NCBI RefSeq assembly: GCF_023091745.1
Contig: NC_068910.1
Span: 136,417,170-136,481,169, forward strand
Source: Budorcas taxicolor
Taxonomy: Eukaryota > Chordata > Mammalia > Artiodactyla > Bovidae
Direction of reading: 5' to 3'
Length of the DNA stretch: 64,000 nt
A program made the position numbers and the translations under genes. Every line of letters begins with the position of its first letter. Position 1 is the stretch's first letter. The notes below the pieces were generated by a model. The model was not told where the DNA came from and did no database searches. It was given only the letters and a program-made list of their open reading frames with translations. Below are positions 34,490 through 45,946 of the stretch, piece after piece.

Positions 34490-35539
34490 GGAAACATCTT
34501 CTGAATCGTCTGTGGTTTAAGTTAAGTTCTAGCCAAGCTTTCTTGTAAAAATAGGGCACTTTTACATAGAAATTGAATTACTAAGCAGTTGTCAACATCA
34601 GCATCATCATTATCAAAATGCCATCCAGGTGTTCAGCTAAGCAGATCCTGGAGCAAAGCAATTTAAGTGAATAAACACATTTCCTCCTCATCTTTGGGAG
34701 TTTAGCTAAGAAGCGAAAAAACAACACTGATGTGGATAAAAATGTAAGAAGATATGCAGACATAAACCATGTTTTACAAAATCTGAGCCCATAGTACCAG
34801 GAAGGAATAAAAGGTGTGGTGTCTAATGCTCAGTCATACCTGCATCCATTTGATAAAATGATGGTATGCTGATTGCTATGAGTCCCGGCTGCTGGAGAGA
34901 GGGGTGGACTTGAAGGGGCACCGCAAATTCTTTTGAGTCAAAGTAACCCGGACTTGGAGCCCTTGAAGACAGAGAGCACGTCCTGTTTGTGACTGAATCC
35001 TCACCATCCACTACAGGGCCCAGCTGTCTTGAGCTTAAGAACTATTACTGCTGTTATCATCCCTGTTGTGAATGTCCCTCTGTCACCTACTAACTATCCC
35101 ATCAGATAAGACTCTCATAAGGAGGGTTAGCGCTCACAGATGTCTTCATCTTGCTGAATTTTGTGGCGGGTACGACCTATCACTGTTCTGGAAGCTCTTT
35201 CCCCAGGGTTCTATAAACTGAAACAGCTATCATTGAGCACCATTTATTAAGCAGTGACAATTGCTGGTACAATGAAATAGGTGCCAAGGAGAATTGGAAT
35301 TTAGTGTTGCAAGCCAGGACCTGGGAGCCGGAGTAATGAGCTGAGAAAATCCGAAGGGGCAATATTTGGGGCAGGGGTTGCTGAAAGGAGAGAGTCAACT
35401 GGGAGGGGCCCTCTGGCCTAGCTCCAAGGATCTAGGGCTAAGGCGGTCCCAGGGATTCCCCTGCTGGAGTGGAGAAGAGCCACTTTCAACTGATTCTGAA
35501 GATATAACTCACACTTGAAAGGCTGTTTTGTACTTTCTT
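34490..35539. other. Unannotated intergenic stretch
   Basis: No gene or clear repeat seen. Confidence 0.4.
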
Positions 35540-35779
35540 CTGGATTCCATGACCCTCTGGTGGTGCAGTGGTAAAGAATCCACATGCCAACGCAGGAAAG
35601 GCCAGAGATGCAGGTTTGATCCTTGGGTCGGGAAGATTCCCCTGGAGTGGGAAATGGCAACCCAATCCAGTATTTTTGCCTGGAGAGTTCCATGGACAGA
35701 AGAGCCTGGCGGGCTGCAGGTCCATGGGGTTGCAAAGAGTCAGACATGACTGAGCATGGCTGCACACACTGGATTCCAT
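35540..35779 (+). mobile_element. Bov-tA SINE with perfect target-site duplications
   Basis: Element 35551-35768, from GACCCTCTGGTGGTGCAGTGG to GACATGACTGAGCATGGCTGCACA. CTGGATTCCAT is present at 35540-35550 and 35769-35779, an exact 11-bp duplication. Confidence 0.95.
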
Positions 35780-36039
35780 AGCACATAGATAATGAAGATG
35801 GAATTCATAGGGCCTGGACTCCATCTTAGGCCTGTTCATGCTGATCATGCTCAGCCACCTTTCCAATGGACTCTGAACTCTGTATTTAGTGCCTATGAAA
35901 ACAACAACAGAAAGGTAAGACTCCCTCCAGACTGGGGAACCTTGAAGATCATATCTAGTTTACTCATCGCCCAAGAGAAAACATACACTAATCACCCCTT
36001 CCTCCAGACAGGCCATAAATTTTTCTGTATCTATCGGAG

Positions 36040-36897
36040 TGCAGAGTACATCATGAGAAACACAAGCTGGAATCAAGATTACTGGGAGAAATATCAATAA
36101 CCTCAGATATGCAGATGACACCACCCTTATGGCAGAAAGTGAAGGGGAACTAAAAAGCCTCTTGATGAAAGTGAAAGAGGAGAGTGAAAAAGTTGGCTTA
36201 AAGCTCAACATTCAGAAAACTAAGATCATGGCATCTGGTCCCATCACTTCATGGGAAATAGATGGGGAAACAGTAGAGACAGTGTCAGACTTTATTTTTT
36301 GGGGCTCCAAAATCACTGCAGATGGTGATTGCAGCCATGAAATTAAAAGATGCTTACTCCTTGGAAGAAAAGTTATGACCAACCTAGATAGTATATTCAA
36401 AACCAGAGACATTACTTTGCCGACTAAGGTCCATCTAGTCAAGGGTATGGTTTTCCCAGTGGTCATGTATGGATGTGAGAGTTGGACTGTGAAGAAGGCT
36501 GAGCGCCAAAGAATTGATGCTTTTGAACTGTGGTGTTGGAGAAGACTCTTGAGAGTCCCTTGGACTGCAAGGAGATCCAACCAGTCCATTCTGAAGGAGA
36601 TCAGCCCTGGGATTTCTTTGGAAGGAATGATGCTAAAGCTGAAGCTCCAGTACTTTGGGCACCTCATGCGAAGAGGTGACTCACTGGAAAAGACTCTGAT
36701 GCTGGGAGGGATTGGGGGCAGGAGGAGAAGGGGACTACAGAGGATGAGATGGCTGGATGGCATCACCAACTCAGTGGACATGAGTTTGGGTAAACTCTGG
36801 GAGTTGGTGATGGACAGGGAGGCCTGGCGTGCTGCGATTCATGGGGTTGCAAAGAGTCGGACACGACTGAGCGACTGAACTGAATTGAACTGATCTG
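36040..36897 (+). mobile_element. 5'-truncated BovB LINE with long ORF2 remnant
   Basis: Starts near GTACATCATGAGAAACACAAGC and ends in the degenerate ACTGA-type tail. The reverse transcriptase motif C YADD is at 36108-36119. From there to the natural stop at 36876-36878 the frame is uninterrupted, leaving a 249-codon frame from the first Met (36129). It carries the conserved C-terminal landmarks FPVVMYGCESWTVKKAE, FELWCWRRLLRVPWTARRSN and LQYFGHLMRR. A ~20-bp deletion just upstream of YADD and the missing endonuclease and RT core make it inactive. Confidence 0.95.
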
Positions 36898-36904
36898 ATT
36901 GGAG

Positions 36905-37205
36905 TGTAACCTCAGGTTAATTGATTATTGGCTAATTGTTTGACTGTTTGAGCACATGAGCACATAGCATGTGAATCATGGGGTTATTGGGATTGTATTT
37001 TCCTTGATTTATGTAAGTCTAAAGGAATTTGGAGTGGTGGGTTCAGACACATACACATGGGGTATAAAAGATTTTCACAAATGCGGGTCAGGGTCCTTGG
37101 CTAAGAGGAGACTCTGCCTTGGGCCCACCAGTGTAATAAACTGCACTCCACTATCTGCATTGTCCTTCTGAGTGAGTTTGTTTCCCAGAATGCATGGCTA
37201 CAACA
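36905..37205 (+). mobile_element. LTR-like sequence adjoining BovB tail
   Basis: From TGTAACCTCAGG to GGCTACAACA (about 300 bp) with TATA box TATAAAAG (37063-37070) and AATAAA (37135-37140) in the order of a retroviral LTR, ending in CA. No retroviral genes adjoin it. Old endogenous element, family not named; 5' edge uncertain because the BovB tail abuts it. Confidence 0.55.
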
Positions 37206-38490
37206 ATAAGAGTAAAATTGTCTAAGAAACTAAAAACTGTTTTTCTCTTCCACTCTTCAGGGAGAAACTCTGGATTTGTTTTAGAGGCGTTTCTCCTTCC
37301 TTTCATAAAATAAAAGGAATCATACGGTCATCAGTGCTCAGCTTCCTCAGCTTTTCCTGTGTCTGATGGAGGCCGTCCATCAGACCTCCCCACATGAGCA
37401 GGGTGGAGTTTTCTAAATGGACTTTTGCAAAGTCCTGCAGGATGGGCAGGGAGGGCGGGGTCAGAGAAATGCAAAGCATCCCAGGCATCAGTCTGGGAAT
37501 TTATTCCCATCCTCTCTTCTGCCTACAGAACAGCCCCTCCCCAACCAAACCACACCCCACCCCAAGTCCTCAGCCATCTCTCCTTGGAGCTGAAATTACC
37601 CCCAAGCCCTCTGGTGGAGATGTTGGCCCAGGTGAAGAGAGGGGAGAGCCTCTAGTCAGAAGGAATGCCTACCGAGTCATCACGCAGTGAGAAAAGGCAG
37701 AATTGGGGCAGCTGCCTCCGCTGGTCGGTAAAGAGAACAGGTATTTGCAGACCTGTGAGTTTCCTGGACAGGCAAGAAGGAGAGCTCATGGCCAGTGGAG
37801 ATAAAATTCCTGGAGGTGCTGCTTCCTGAACCCTGGGGCAGGCTCGAGCCTTGCTGGAGGGTTATGGGCTGGGGGTGTCATCACATGAGTCTAGCAACTA
37901 GGCTTAACACCCTCAGTAAGGAGGAGGGATGCTGAATGAGGATGAAGGATTAAAATAGGTTGGGGTGCTGTTCTAGCCTGAGAAAATGAAACACATGAGA
38001 AAAATATATATACCTGATTGCAAATTCCAACAAGTTCCAAAGAGAGGCGGGATGGGGGTTGGGAAAGTTTACCATCAGCAGCTCCTTTTGCACACCTGGG
38101 ATAAGAGCTAACCTGGAATGTGGCAGGGATGGGAAAGCCACATGATAGCAATGCGACTAGTGAACGGCACTTTCCAAAGCTTGGTCACAGTCAACGTGCT
38201 GCAGAATAGGATAACGGTCCTGGGAAGCAGCAGGATCACCTTGCACCTGTTTTACAGATGAGAAGACTGAGATAGATGCCAGCACTCACCCACAGCAGTG
38301 TTCCTCAAAGCCAGGGCAAGGGACCCCGGTTGTGAACAAGATGAACTGGTGCTACAGGGTTAACGCATGTACTTCAACAGGCATGCATTTGTTGCAAAGA
38401 GCCACTTAAAATATAAGTAGCGTCATCAAATCTGTGATTTCAAGGCTACTTTATTTAGAAGGATGCTGTGTTTCAAAGTGAGTTTATTTA
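37206..38490. other. Unannotated intergenic stretch
   Basis: A short antisense MIR core is possible at 38245-38330 (TTTTACAGATGAGAAGACTGAG). No gene seen. Confidence 0.4.
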
Positions 38491-38494
38491 AAGT

Positions 38495-38685
38495 TCATTT
38501 GAAGTATATGTTGTTCAGTCACTCGGTCATGTCCGACTCTTTGCGACCCTATGGACTGCAGCCTGCCAGGCTTCCCTGTCCTTCACTATCTCCCAGAGTT
38601 TGCTCAGACTCATGTCCATTGAGTCGATAATGCCATCCAACAATCTCATCCTCTGTCACCCCCTTCTCCTCCTCATTTGAAATAT
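38495..38685 (-). mobile_element. Very short BovB 3' end with target-site duplications
   Basis: Only the last ~165 bp of BovB (38508-38672, antisense). Flanked by TCATTTGAAGTAT (38495-38507) and TCATTTGAAATAT (38673-38685), 13 bp with one mismatch. Its 5' truncation point is just beyond the GGAGGAGAAGGGG run. Confidence 0.93.
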
Positions 38686-38764
38686 TAAATAAATAATATT
38701 GTGTATGGTACTGGTTTAGAACAAACGAACAAAACATGAAGGTGGCAAGCCAAGTACTGGTGGT

Positions 38765-38990
38765 GACAGTGATAACAGCAACCCATTTTGCAACACTTAC
38801 TATGGGCAGAAGCCTTTACATGTGTTAAATCATGGATTCTCACCACGGCTCCATGGGGTTGGTGCAACTGTTATCCTCATTTTACACGGAGGCCTGGAGG
38901 AGACCCTGGAAGGCACAGGGTGTGGGATTGGATCCAGGCACTCAGACCTCAGAGCAATGCTCACCAGGCAGAGCGCAGCTCACCACACAG
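38765..38990 (-). repeat. MIR SINE (antisense)
   Basis: ACACTTACTATGGGCAGAAGCCTTTACATGTGTTAAATCATG, CTGTTATCCTCATTTTACACGGAGGCCTGGAGG, then a decayed head; antisense MIR order. Confidence 0.65.
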
Positions 38991-39699
38991 CTGTGAGAGC
39001 ACCTGGCTGGGGGCCCAGGTTGCAGGGGCTTTGAGACTCTGGGGTGGGGAGGGTGTTGCTGTGCTTCCCCCACTTCCACTGCAGACCTACAGGAGACTAA
39101 ATCTCAGGACAGCATTACTTCCCAGTGCAAATGAGGACAAGTCAGTGACCACAGACCAGCTCCAGTGCAACCGGTTTTCCACACCAGGCAGTGCTTATAT
39201 TGCATAGTAGATGTGAGTGCCTTGGGCAGAATCCTGGCTAACTCTGCTCCGTTTCAGGCTGGTCTTCCTGCCTGCCTGCTGAACTCTTTCAGACGGTTCT
39301 GACTGTATTTAGGAGGCTGTAACAGACAGGCTGTCTCTGCGTGACAAGGGGAGGGGGAGGGACAGCTGGAAAATGCCTGAAGAGTAGAGAGGAGGAAGCT
39401 CTGCATTCAAAGGCTTGCAGGACCAGCACAGACCAAAAGAGAAAAGCAGAGGCTGGCAGGTCCTGGAATCCATCAGTGGAGAACACGAAAAACATTTTGC
39501 TTCTTACTTTCACACAGCAACTGAAAATCTTCTAGCACAGCAGGATCCCAGGCTGGACCTGCCCTGTCCTTAGAGCCCACATGTGTTCAAGTTGAACAAT
39601 GAATCATTTCAAAGACCCCCCCAACCCCACCCCCGCAAAATCTTCCAGCACACCCTCCAGGACAGCACGTTGTTTATGAGCAAGAGCTTTGGAATCCCA

Positions 39700-39890
39700 A
39701 AGTCACCTCTCATTAGCCTGGTGCCCTCGCCTTTGACCTGTAACCTCTTTGCGACTCAGTCTCTCCATCTGCAAAGTGGGAATAGCAAAAGTGCTTCTCC
39801 CAGAGGGTACTGTGAGGACTAAATGAGAAGGTCTGAGCACAGCAAAGTCCCTCACTGTGGTAGCTGTTACTGTTATTATGCTTAACCCTC
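39700..39890 (+). repeat. MIR SINE (sense)
   Basis: TGACCTGTAACCTCTTTGCGACTCAGTCTCTCCATCTGCAAAGTGGGAATAGC then GGTACTGTGAGGACTAAATGAGAAGG and TGGTAGCTGTTACTGTTATT follow MIR core to tail. Confidence 0.85.
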
Positions 39891-39899
39891 CGGATGGGG

Positions 39900-41570
39900 T
39901 GCAGATTCATGACCTCTCTGAGGAGACCTGACTCAGATTTTAAGTTCAGGCTGATCTACTGAAACAAAGTAAAATTTTAGAAAGTTTTATTTTGATGTAC
40001 TTAATGTCCCCAAGACAATAAAAAGAAGTGCATGGGCAAGTGTACTGATTTAATAGGACATTTTAGTCAATGGTAAGAAATCAAAGTGGCCAGGAAAGCG
40101 ATCCAGAGTTGAATTCAGGATCTCTCCCTTAAGGTCTGTTCTCGCTTAAGTGCTCCCTGTCTCAGGGGATGCGCTAAGTGCACAAATATGTCTAAGTGTT
40201 GGGGCTTTGAAAGGAGGGGGCCCAAGAAAATGACAGCTCTCTTCTATTTCCAGGTCAGAACCATTTCTATGATTTGAGGCTGGTTGAACTGGTTAGGCTG
40301 CCCTGAACTAAACATGCCTTGCAGAATGCAGGCTTCTACACAGGGGGTCTGAGTAGGGGTGGGGAAGGCAGAGCTGGCCCCACTAAGCTCATGGCATGGC
40401 CTTGAGACCAAACTGGATCACACCCATCTGTGGCAGGCAGTGGTGAATAGAAAACTCAGAAGGCCCTGAGCCATACTAGCCAAGTTCCACCTCCCTAATG
40501 GACCAATCAATTGTATAGGGAGCCACGGGGACAGAGCTCAGGAGTGTTACTCTAAAAAGAGTTCCTTCACCAGGAAACATAAGGAGTGGGGAATGAGAGT
40601 TCCCCTAATACCCTCCTCCACCTGGCTGCACAAGTTACATGCCTCAGAGTGATCTCAGAAACCCCCACCTCTCCCCATATCCTACTTACTGCCAAGTTCT
40701 GTCAGTTTCCCTTCCTAAACTTGTCTTGAATCTGTCCTCTGTTCCATTCTACAGCCTCTACTCAGTAGCCCAAGACTCTGTCATCTCTCACCTGAATTCT
40801 CACAGGCCTCTTCGTCTACTTTTGCTGTCTCCAATCTGTCTTTAGTTTTGGGGAATCCCTCCAGGGCATGAGGCTTTGACCACTATCTTTGTTTCTACCT
40901 GTTTTCCAAGGCTGGTTCTCTAGCCTTCCTGCTGAATTTCAACACTTCCCAATATCCCTGAATAAATTCCTTTTCTGCTTGAGTCAGGCAGTTAGTTTCT
41001 GTTGTCTTCAACCAAGACCCATGACTGGTATAGTCTGGGGCCAGCAGGGCAGTGACATCTGACTTCTCTATGTAGCCAAACATGTGGCTGCCAAGCATGC
41101 AGACACTCCAGGAGGGAGCAGGACTGCTCTGGCAGCCCCTAAGGAGAGCCTCCTCAGGAACAGGGAGGAAAGTTGGCCATTTTGAGCTAGATAGAGCCTT
41201 TAGATGGAGTCAGGGTTCCCACAGGTCTGTGGGTGGAGACCACATCAGAGAAATCATCCTATTGTTGGGATATGCCCATGGGGTGGGTCACCTAATACAC
41301 CACGGACTGGAGGTCTGGAAAACACCCGGATAGGTGGAGGCAGAGAACCCACAACTGGTTCATGGTCCCTCGGGAAAGCAAAATCCTGCCCCTCCTGGGC
41401 CTTCTCATACTTGTCGTACTTTGACTGAAGAGACTGTACTCTGGTCATCTATTTCAAGAGACTTTTCCATTTCTAGGACACTGGGTCTACTCAAATAACA
41501 AAACATGGGAGGAAATAAGCAGAGAGTCAGAGTGCACTTACCACACTTCCTGATGCCTCAAATAATAGGA
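39900..41570. other. Mostly unannotated stretch with an old repeat
   Basis: 40645-40830 contains words (GCCAAGTTCTGTCAGTTTCCCTTCC, CTTGAATCTGTCC, CATCTCTCACCTGAATTCTCACAGGCCTC) of the same uncertain ancient repeat family as 26340-26530. 40965-41030 (AATAAATTCCTTTTCTGCTTGAGTCAGGCAGTTAGTTTCTGTTG) looks like the end of an old LTR. No gene seen. Confidence 0.4.
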
Positions 41571-41604
41571 TGTCAGTGCAGGAAAGGCCCTCGGGACAGT
41601 CTAG

Positions 41605-41750
41605 TCCTGTGGTCTCAGACGTCAGCGGGCCTCAGAATCATTCAGAATCACCAGCTTGACAATGTGGGTTCCCACAGATTTCGTCACGCCCACAGCTGAT
41701 CCACCAGCCCTAGGGTGGGTTTTGCATAAACTTTCCCAGTTAACAAGTTG
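41605..41750 (+). mobile_element. MER5-like hAT fragment (probable)
   Basis: GTGGTCTCAGACGTCAGCGGGCCTCAGAATCATTCAGAATCACCAGCTTGACAATGTGGGTTCCCACAGATTTCGTCACGCCC resembles MER5 order (GTGGTTCTCAAA...CATCAGAATCACC...GATTGCTGGGCCCC). Diverged. Confidence 0.45.
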
Positions 41751-41751
41751 G

Positions 41752-41885
41752 TAGAGAATAGTAATCCTACAGAGAAAGGAGCTGAGACTCAAAAAACAAA
41801 ATGACGTGACCGAGGACCCCAGAGAATCACTTGTTGACCTGGACCCCAAGCGCAGGCCTCCTGACTCCCACTCCACTGGACTGGC
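41752..41885 (-). repeat. MIR fragment (antisense)
   Basis: CAGAGAAAGGAGCTGAGACTCAAAAAAC, GACGTGACCGAGGACCCCAGAG, GCGCAGGCCTCCTGACTCCCACTCC: antisense MIR core to head. Confidence 0.6.
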
Positions 41886-42104
41886 CCTGGCTCGTGCAGG
41901 GCACGGCAAGTGCTTCTTTCCCAGGTTGGTTGCATGATTCTGATCCCCTACCTCCCTTTTCTGATTATACGAGGAGCAGCTTGTCATGGAGAAATGCTGG
42001 AAGTCAGGATGGATACCCTGCTCTTGTCTTTGCCAGAGAGGCTGCCATGGGCAGGAGAAAACCCCACGGGCAAAGCAAGGAATTGATACGTCAAGACCCT
42101 CACT

Positions 42105-42260
42105 CAACCTAACACAGTCACAGGCCCAGGTTCCAGTTCTGGATTTTCCAATGCTCTGTGTGACCTTGGACAAGTCACTCCCACCCCCAAGTCTCTACTG
42201 TGATCAGTTCCTAAAATGGAGATAAGTCTGCTATCCGCTGTCTATCCTGCCTACGTCATG
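42105..42260 (+). repeat. MIR SINE (sense)
   Basis: CCCAGGTTCCAGTTCTGG, TCTGTGTGACCTTGGACAAGTCACTCC, TTCCTAAAATGGAGATAAGTCTGC. Confidence 0.8.
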
Positions 42261-42269
42261 GACCTCTGG

Positions 42270-43385
42270 TGTGCAGGTACTCTGTGGACTCCCAAGTGCT
42301 ACCCAAGCAAGAGGGATTACAGGCACTGGAAATGTGACTGAAATACCAATTTCCACTCAGGGATCCTTGAGGACATGCCGGGCCCATCTTAGAAAGAGCA
42401 GCGGAAGTTAAGAGGCCGCCAGCAGTGCTCCAGGGAAACTCTCAGAGCCTTATGAGCTGGCTGGCAAGGAGAACCCTCTGCTCGCACAGAACTTCTGCAT
42501 CAGAATCTGTCATCGCCGAGGACCACCCTCTCACTCCCAGGGGTGTGTGTGTGCGTTGAGGGCAGGGGAGTCACTGGACCAGGGCCTTCCTGTCTCTGGC
42601 CAGGACCCTCTGTCCATTCCGTAAAGTGTCCTGGCTCAGGAGCTCCTAGGAAGTGTTCAGAGGACGCCAGGGGTCCAAGAGAAGCCACACCCCACTCTTA
42701 CACACCGCAGCCTGTTTTGGTTGTTAGAGCAGGTTCAAGAGGGTGGATTAGCTTATTCACAGTATGTTTTTCTATCTCACCAACATCACACCCCTCAGGA
42801 CCATTTCCCTAGCTGGCAGGAGTGCCAGTTTACCTTAAGTTATCAAGACACCAAGATTCTTACACCATTCTGCCAAAACCTTGCCTGTCACATTGCTCAA
42901 TCCCTTCACCCCTTTGAGGCTGTTTTCTCATCTGTAAATGTGGGAAATAATTTCTGTCCCTCCCTCCATTGTAAGTGTGCTGTGTCAAATGAGAACACTG
43001 TCGGGGAGGGCTTTTTTGTCATGATCTTGTAGGAGAAGCAGAACAGGGGAGGCTTGGACAGGGAGCGAGATGGTGGCGTGGGTGGGGGATACAGAAATGA
43101 CCTTCAGCTCCCAGAAGCAGGGAAGCTCTATGGAACGATTTCATTCCTGTCTCCACCTGGGGCTGTCTCAAGGTGGCAGCTACTGGTCATTCAAAGAGGA
43201 GAAAACATATCAGACGCAGGGACCCTGTATGATGAAGCCTAAAGAGAAGTTTTCCATGAGAAGACCTAGGCAGCCACTTCCTTGACAGAGGTGTAAGGTC
43301 ACCCAAGCAAGCGCTTTTCAACCCCTTTCCCTCCCCTCACTTTTTTTTTTTTTTTAGCACATCCTATTCTTTACAAGATCTTAAA
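42270..43385. other. Unannotated stretch
   Basis: 42905-42960 (CACCCCTTTGAGGCTGTTTTCTCATCTGTAAATGTGGGAAATAA) is a short MIR core. A 17-nt poly(T) run lies at 43341-43357. No gene seen. Confidence 0.4.
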
Positions 43386-43389
43386 GCAA

Positions 43390-43560
43390 ATTCCTTATCA
43401 GTTACTTTTGAAGAATCGCTGAGCCCCTAGGAAGCACCATTGATTTACTGCGCAGATGAGGGAAACAAAACTCAAAGCAGGGGTGGAATGTGACCAACGC
43501 CACACAGTAAGTTGGCTAAAACAAATTTCAAAAACCACCTGAAAAGCAGATCTCTAACCC
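43390..43560 (-). repeat. MIR-like fragment (antisense, weak)
   Basis: GATGAGGGAAACAAAACTCAAAGCAGGGGTGGAATGTGACCAACGCCACACAGTAAG matches an antisense MIR core. Confidence 0.55.
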
Positions 43561-44149
43561 TCAGCATAGGTGTCTCCAGCTCAATAGAGCATCAAAAAAC
43601 ATGCAAAGTTTCCTTCATTTCTCCAGCCATTTCCATACCCTGAGGGAAAGAGGCTCAGCACAGAGGTGTGGAGTAGTGAATAGGCAGGGGTTGTATTGGC
43701 CCCACTGTAATAAACATGTAATAAACACGAGTCTCCTGCGCACAGCAGCAGACTCATGGTCTCCTCTGAAAACAAGAATGTTTGGCAGGTTGTTTCTGAG
43801 GCACTGCGCCCCTCGCTGAAATAAAGCAGGAGCAGGATGGGCAACTCTGGACGAATGGAAATTCCTGTCAGTTGCCAGAGCCTTCTCCATCGCTCCCCCG
43901 AAGGCTGGTGGCCAGGCCATGAGACTGACCTATCTGCAGAAGGGCCCCAGGTGTCTCCCACAATGGTCACAGGGCACCTGCATTTGTCATCAGCCAGAGT
44001 GGCTTTTTGATGGCCCTTCCTGCTGCAGGGGGCCAACAGGGGTCAGACACACCAATCCCTCCATCACGTTGGTCTGGGGCAGGTGGTCCACACACAGGAG
44101 GGGCGAAGGGCGGGAGAGGACTGTCAGGGACTGAAGACCAGGCATGCGG

Positions 44150-44550
44150 TTCTACCACGAAAAGATTTATGAGACTCGACCAAGGTCCCCAACCGCCCAG
44201 ACAGCGCTGGGGCAGGGGTCACCAGTGGAGGAGGGTGGAACTCATCTCAGCTGCCCGGCCAGGAGGCGGGGAAGGACGGGTCGCAAGGCGACAGGAGGAG
44301 CCGCGGGGAGCCAAGGAGGCCACCAGGGCCAGTGCGGCGAGGCCACCCGGACGCCCCGCCTCCTGCTCGGGGCGAGTCAGAGTGCCCGCTTGGCTGGGAG
44401 CTGCTGGGCGGACGCCAGGGCGCCCGGGCCCTGGCCAGAGCACATCCCCGCCCCCACAGACAGCAGACCGCCGCTGCTCCAGGCCTGCCCGCAGGACCTG
44501 GCTGCCTCCCTTCCTCTGTTCTAGGGGTGGCGGTCGCCCCTAGTTTAAAG
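44150..44550. promoter_or_regulatory. Intergenic CpG-rich island candidate
   Basis: About 30 CpGs in 330 bp (44195-44525), including GCCGCGGGG, GGACGCCCCGCC, GGGCGGACGCCAGGGCGCCCGGGC and ACCGCCGCTG. One GGGCGG Sp1-type box is at 44406-44411. CpG density is far above the surroundings. No TATA box or known first exon is recognised on either strand. Two overlapping plus-strand open frames (44007-44543, 44144-44524) are of biased Pro/Gly/Ala/Arg composition, as expected from GC-rich DNA. It may be a promoter for an unannotated transcript, an orphan CpG island or an enhancer. Confidence 0.55.
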
Positions 44551-44559
44551 TGGAGATGC

Positions 44560-45018
44560 TTTCTAAAAGGACCCGAGGTTAAGCAGGAGGCCCCAGCTTT
44601 CCTAGGAGATTTTGCTCACCTGGAAAAATAGGCCCTTCTGGGGGGTTAATCACAGGGCAGGGTAGCTCCCCAACAGGTGTTTATCAAGCCCTTAATCCCA
44701 GTGTCAGCTGGCAGACAGCAGGGCACCCTGCCTTCCCAATCCCAGTGACTCCTAGTCAAGAGAAACTCCTGTTCCAAGGAGAAGGACCCTTAGAGACTAG
44801 AGGTCTGGAGTGGTATGGTTTGCACACTGTTCTAGGTGGAAAGCGAGGACCCTAGGGTAGTGCATGGGAGGTGATAGGGGTGAGAGATTAGAGGGCACCC
44901 CCATCCCCCTCCCTCTTTCATTTTTGTTGCATTAAAACTGCAGGAGACATCATTTGGAGAGAGTGTAACTAAGCACAAGTTTGAGGCCCTCTTTCAAATC
45001 TATTGTTCTCTTATTTTT
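44560..45018. other. Unannotated stretch
   Basis: No repeat or gene recognised. Confidence 0.4.
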
Positions 45019-45019
45019 A

Positions 45020-45096
45020 TTTTGTTGTGCGTGACCTTGGGCAACTTAAAAACCTGAGTCTCAGGTTGTTCACATGTAAAACAGAAGTAAGAATAG
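45020..45096 (+). repeat. MIR SINE, left part (split by BovB)
   Basis: TTGTGCGTGACCTTGGGCAACTTAAAAACCTGAGTCTCAGGTTGTTCACATGTAAAACAGAAGTAAGAATAG is MIR core; the tail is at 45624-45690, beyond the BovB. Confidence 0.85.
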
Positions 45097-45620
45097 TCAG
45101 TCAGTTCAGTCACTTAGTCGTGTCTGACTCTTTGTGACCCCATGAATTGCAGCATGCCAGGCCTCCCTGTCCAGCACAAACTCCCAGAATTTACCCAAAC
45201 TCAAGTCCATCGAGCCGGTGGTGCCATCCAGCCATCTCATCCTCTGTCGTCCCCTTCTCCTCCTGCCCTCAATCCCTCCCAGCATCAGGGTCTTTTCCAA
45301 TGAGTCAACTCTTCACATGAGGTGGCCAAAGTATTGGAGTTTCAGCTTCAGCATCAGTCCTTCCAATGTACACCCAGGACTGATTTCCTTTAGGATGGAC
45401 TGGTTGGATCTCCTTGCAATCCAAGGGACTCTCAAGAGTCTTCTCCAACACCACAGTTCAAAAGCATCAATTCTTTGGCGCTCAGCTTTCTTCACAGTCC
45501 AACTCTCACATCCATATGTGACCACTGGAAAAACCACAGCATTGACTAGACAGACCTTTGTCAGCAAAGTAATGTCTCTGTTTTTCAGTATGCTATCTAG
45601 GTTGGTCATACTTTTCCTTC
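45097..45620 (-). mobile_element. 5'-truncated BovB LINE nested in MIR
   Basis: The 3' ~525 bp of BovB, antisense, from the ACTGA-type end (CAGTCAGTTCAGTCACTTAG) to the NLDSILK region of ORF2. On the minus strand a 98-codon frame (45313-45609) preserves FPVVTYGCESWTVKKAE and FELWCWRRLLRVPW before a frameshift. No clear target-site duplication. Confidence 0.93.
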
Positions 45621-45623
45621 CTC

Positions 45624-45690
45624 CTTAAAAAGGTTGTTGTAAGGATTAAGCGAATTAATGCATGTAGTGCAGCTTATAACCTATCCTGCC
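45624..45690 (+). repeat. MIR SINE, right part
   Basis: AAAAAGGTTGTTGTAAGGATTAAGCGAATTAATGCATG continues the MIR interrupted at 45096. A further antisense MIR-like piece (AAATGAGGCTCAGAACAGAGAAGGGACTTGACCAGGTGAC) is at 45750-45792. Confidence 0.8.
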
Positions 45691-45946
45691 TGGGTCACAG
45701 TGTTTTAGGGGTTGCTATTGATATTATTGCTATCCTTACTATTATTTTTTAAATGAGGCTCAGAACAGAGAAGGGACTTGACCAGGTGACAAAGGAACGT
45801 GGCAGTAAAGTGAGAAGCAGTACTAAGCTTTCCTGTTTAGATGAAGTTCTTGATGTTTTAGACCTTTTGAGATTGATGCTCCATGGAAATGTTTGAAAGT
45901 AAACAAAAGTCCATTTGGGGGAGGCCACACTGTATAAGCGGCCTCT

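Noticed and set aside
36129..36878. 249-codon reverse transcriptase-like frame as a host gene
   Set aside because: It is the C-terminal part of BovB ORF2 in a 5'-truncated copy, with the element's own 3' end following. It lacks the endonuclease and RT core.
44007..44543. 178-codon plus-strand open frame in the CpG island
   Set aside because: Long open frames are expected in GC-rich DNA because stop codons are AT-rich. Other frames are open too, and the composition is low-complexity Pro/Gly/Ala/Arg.
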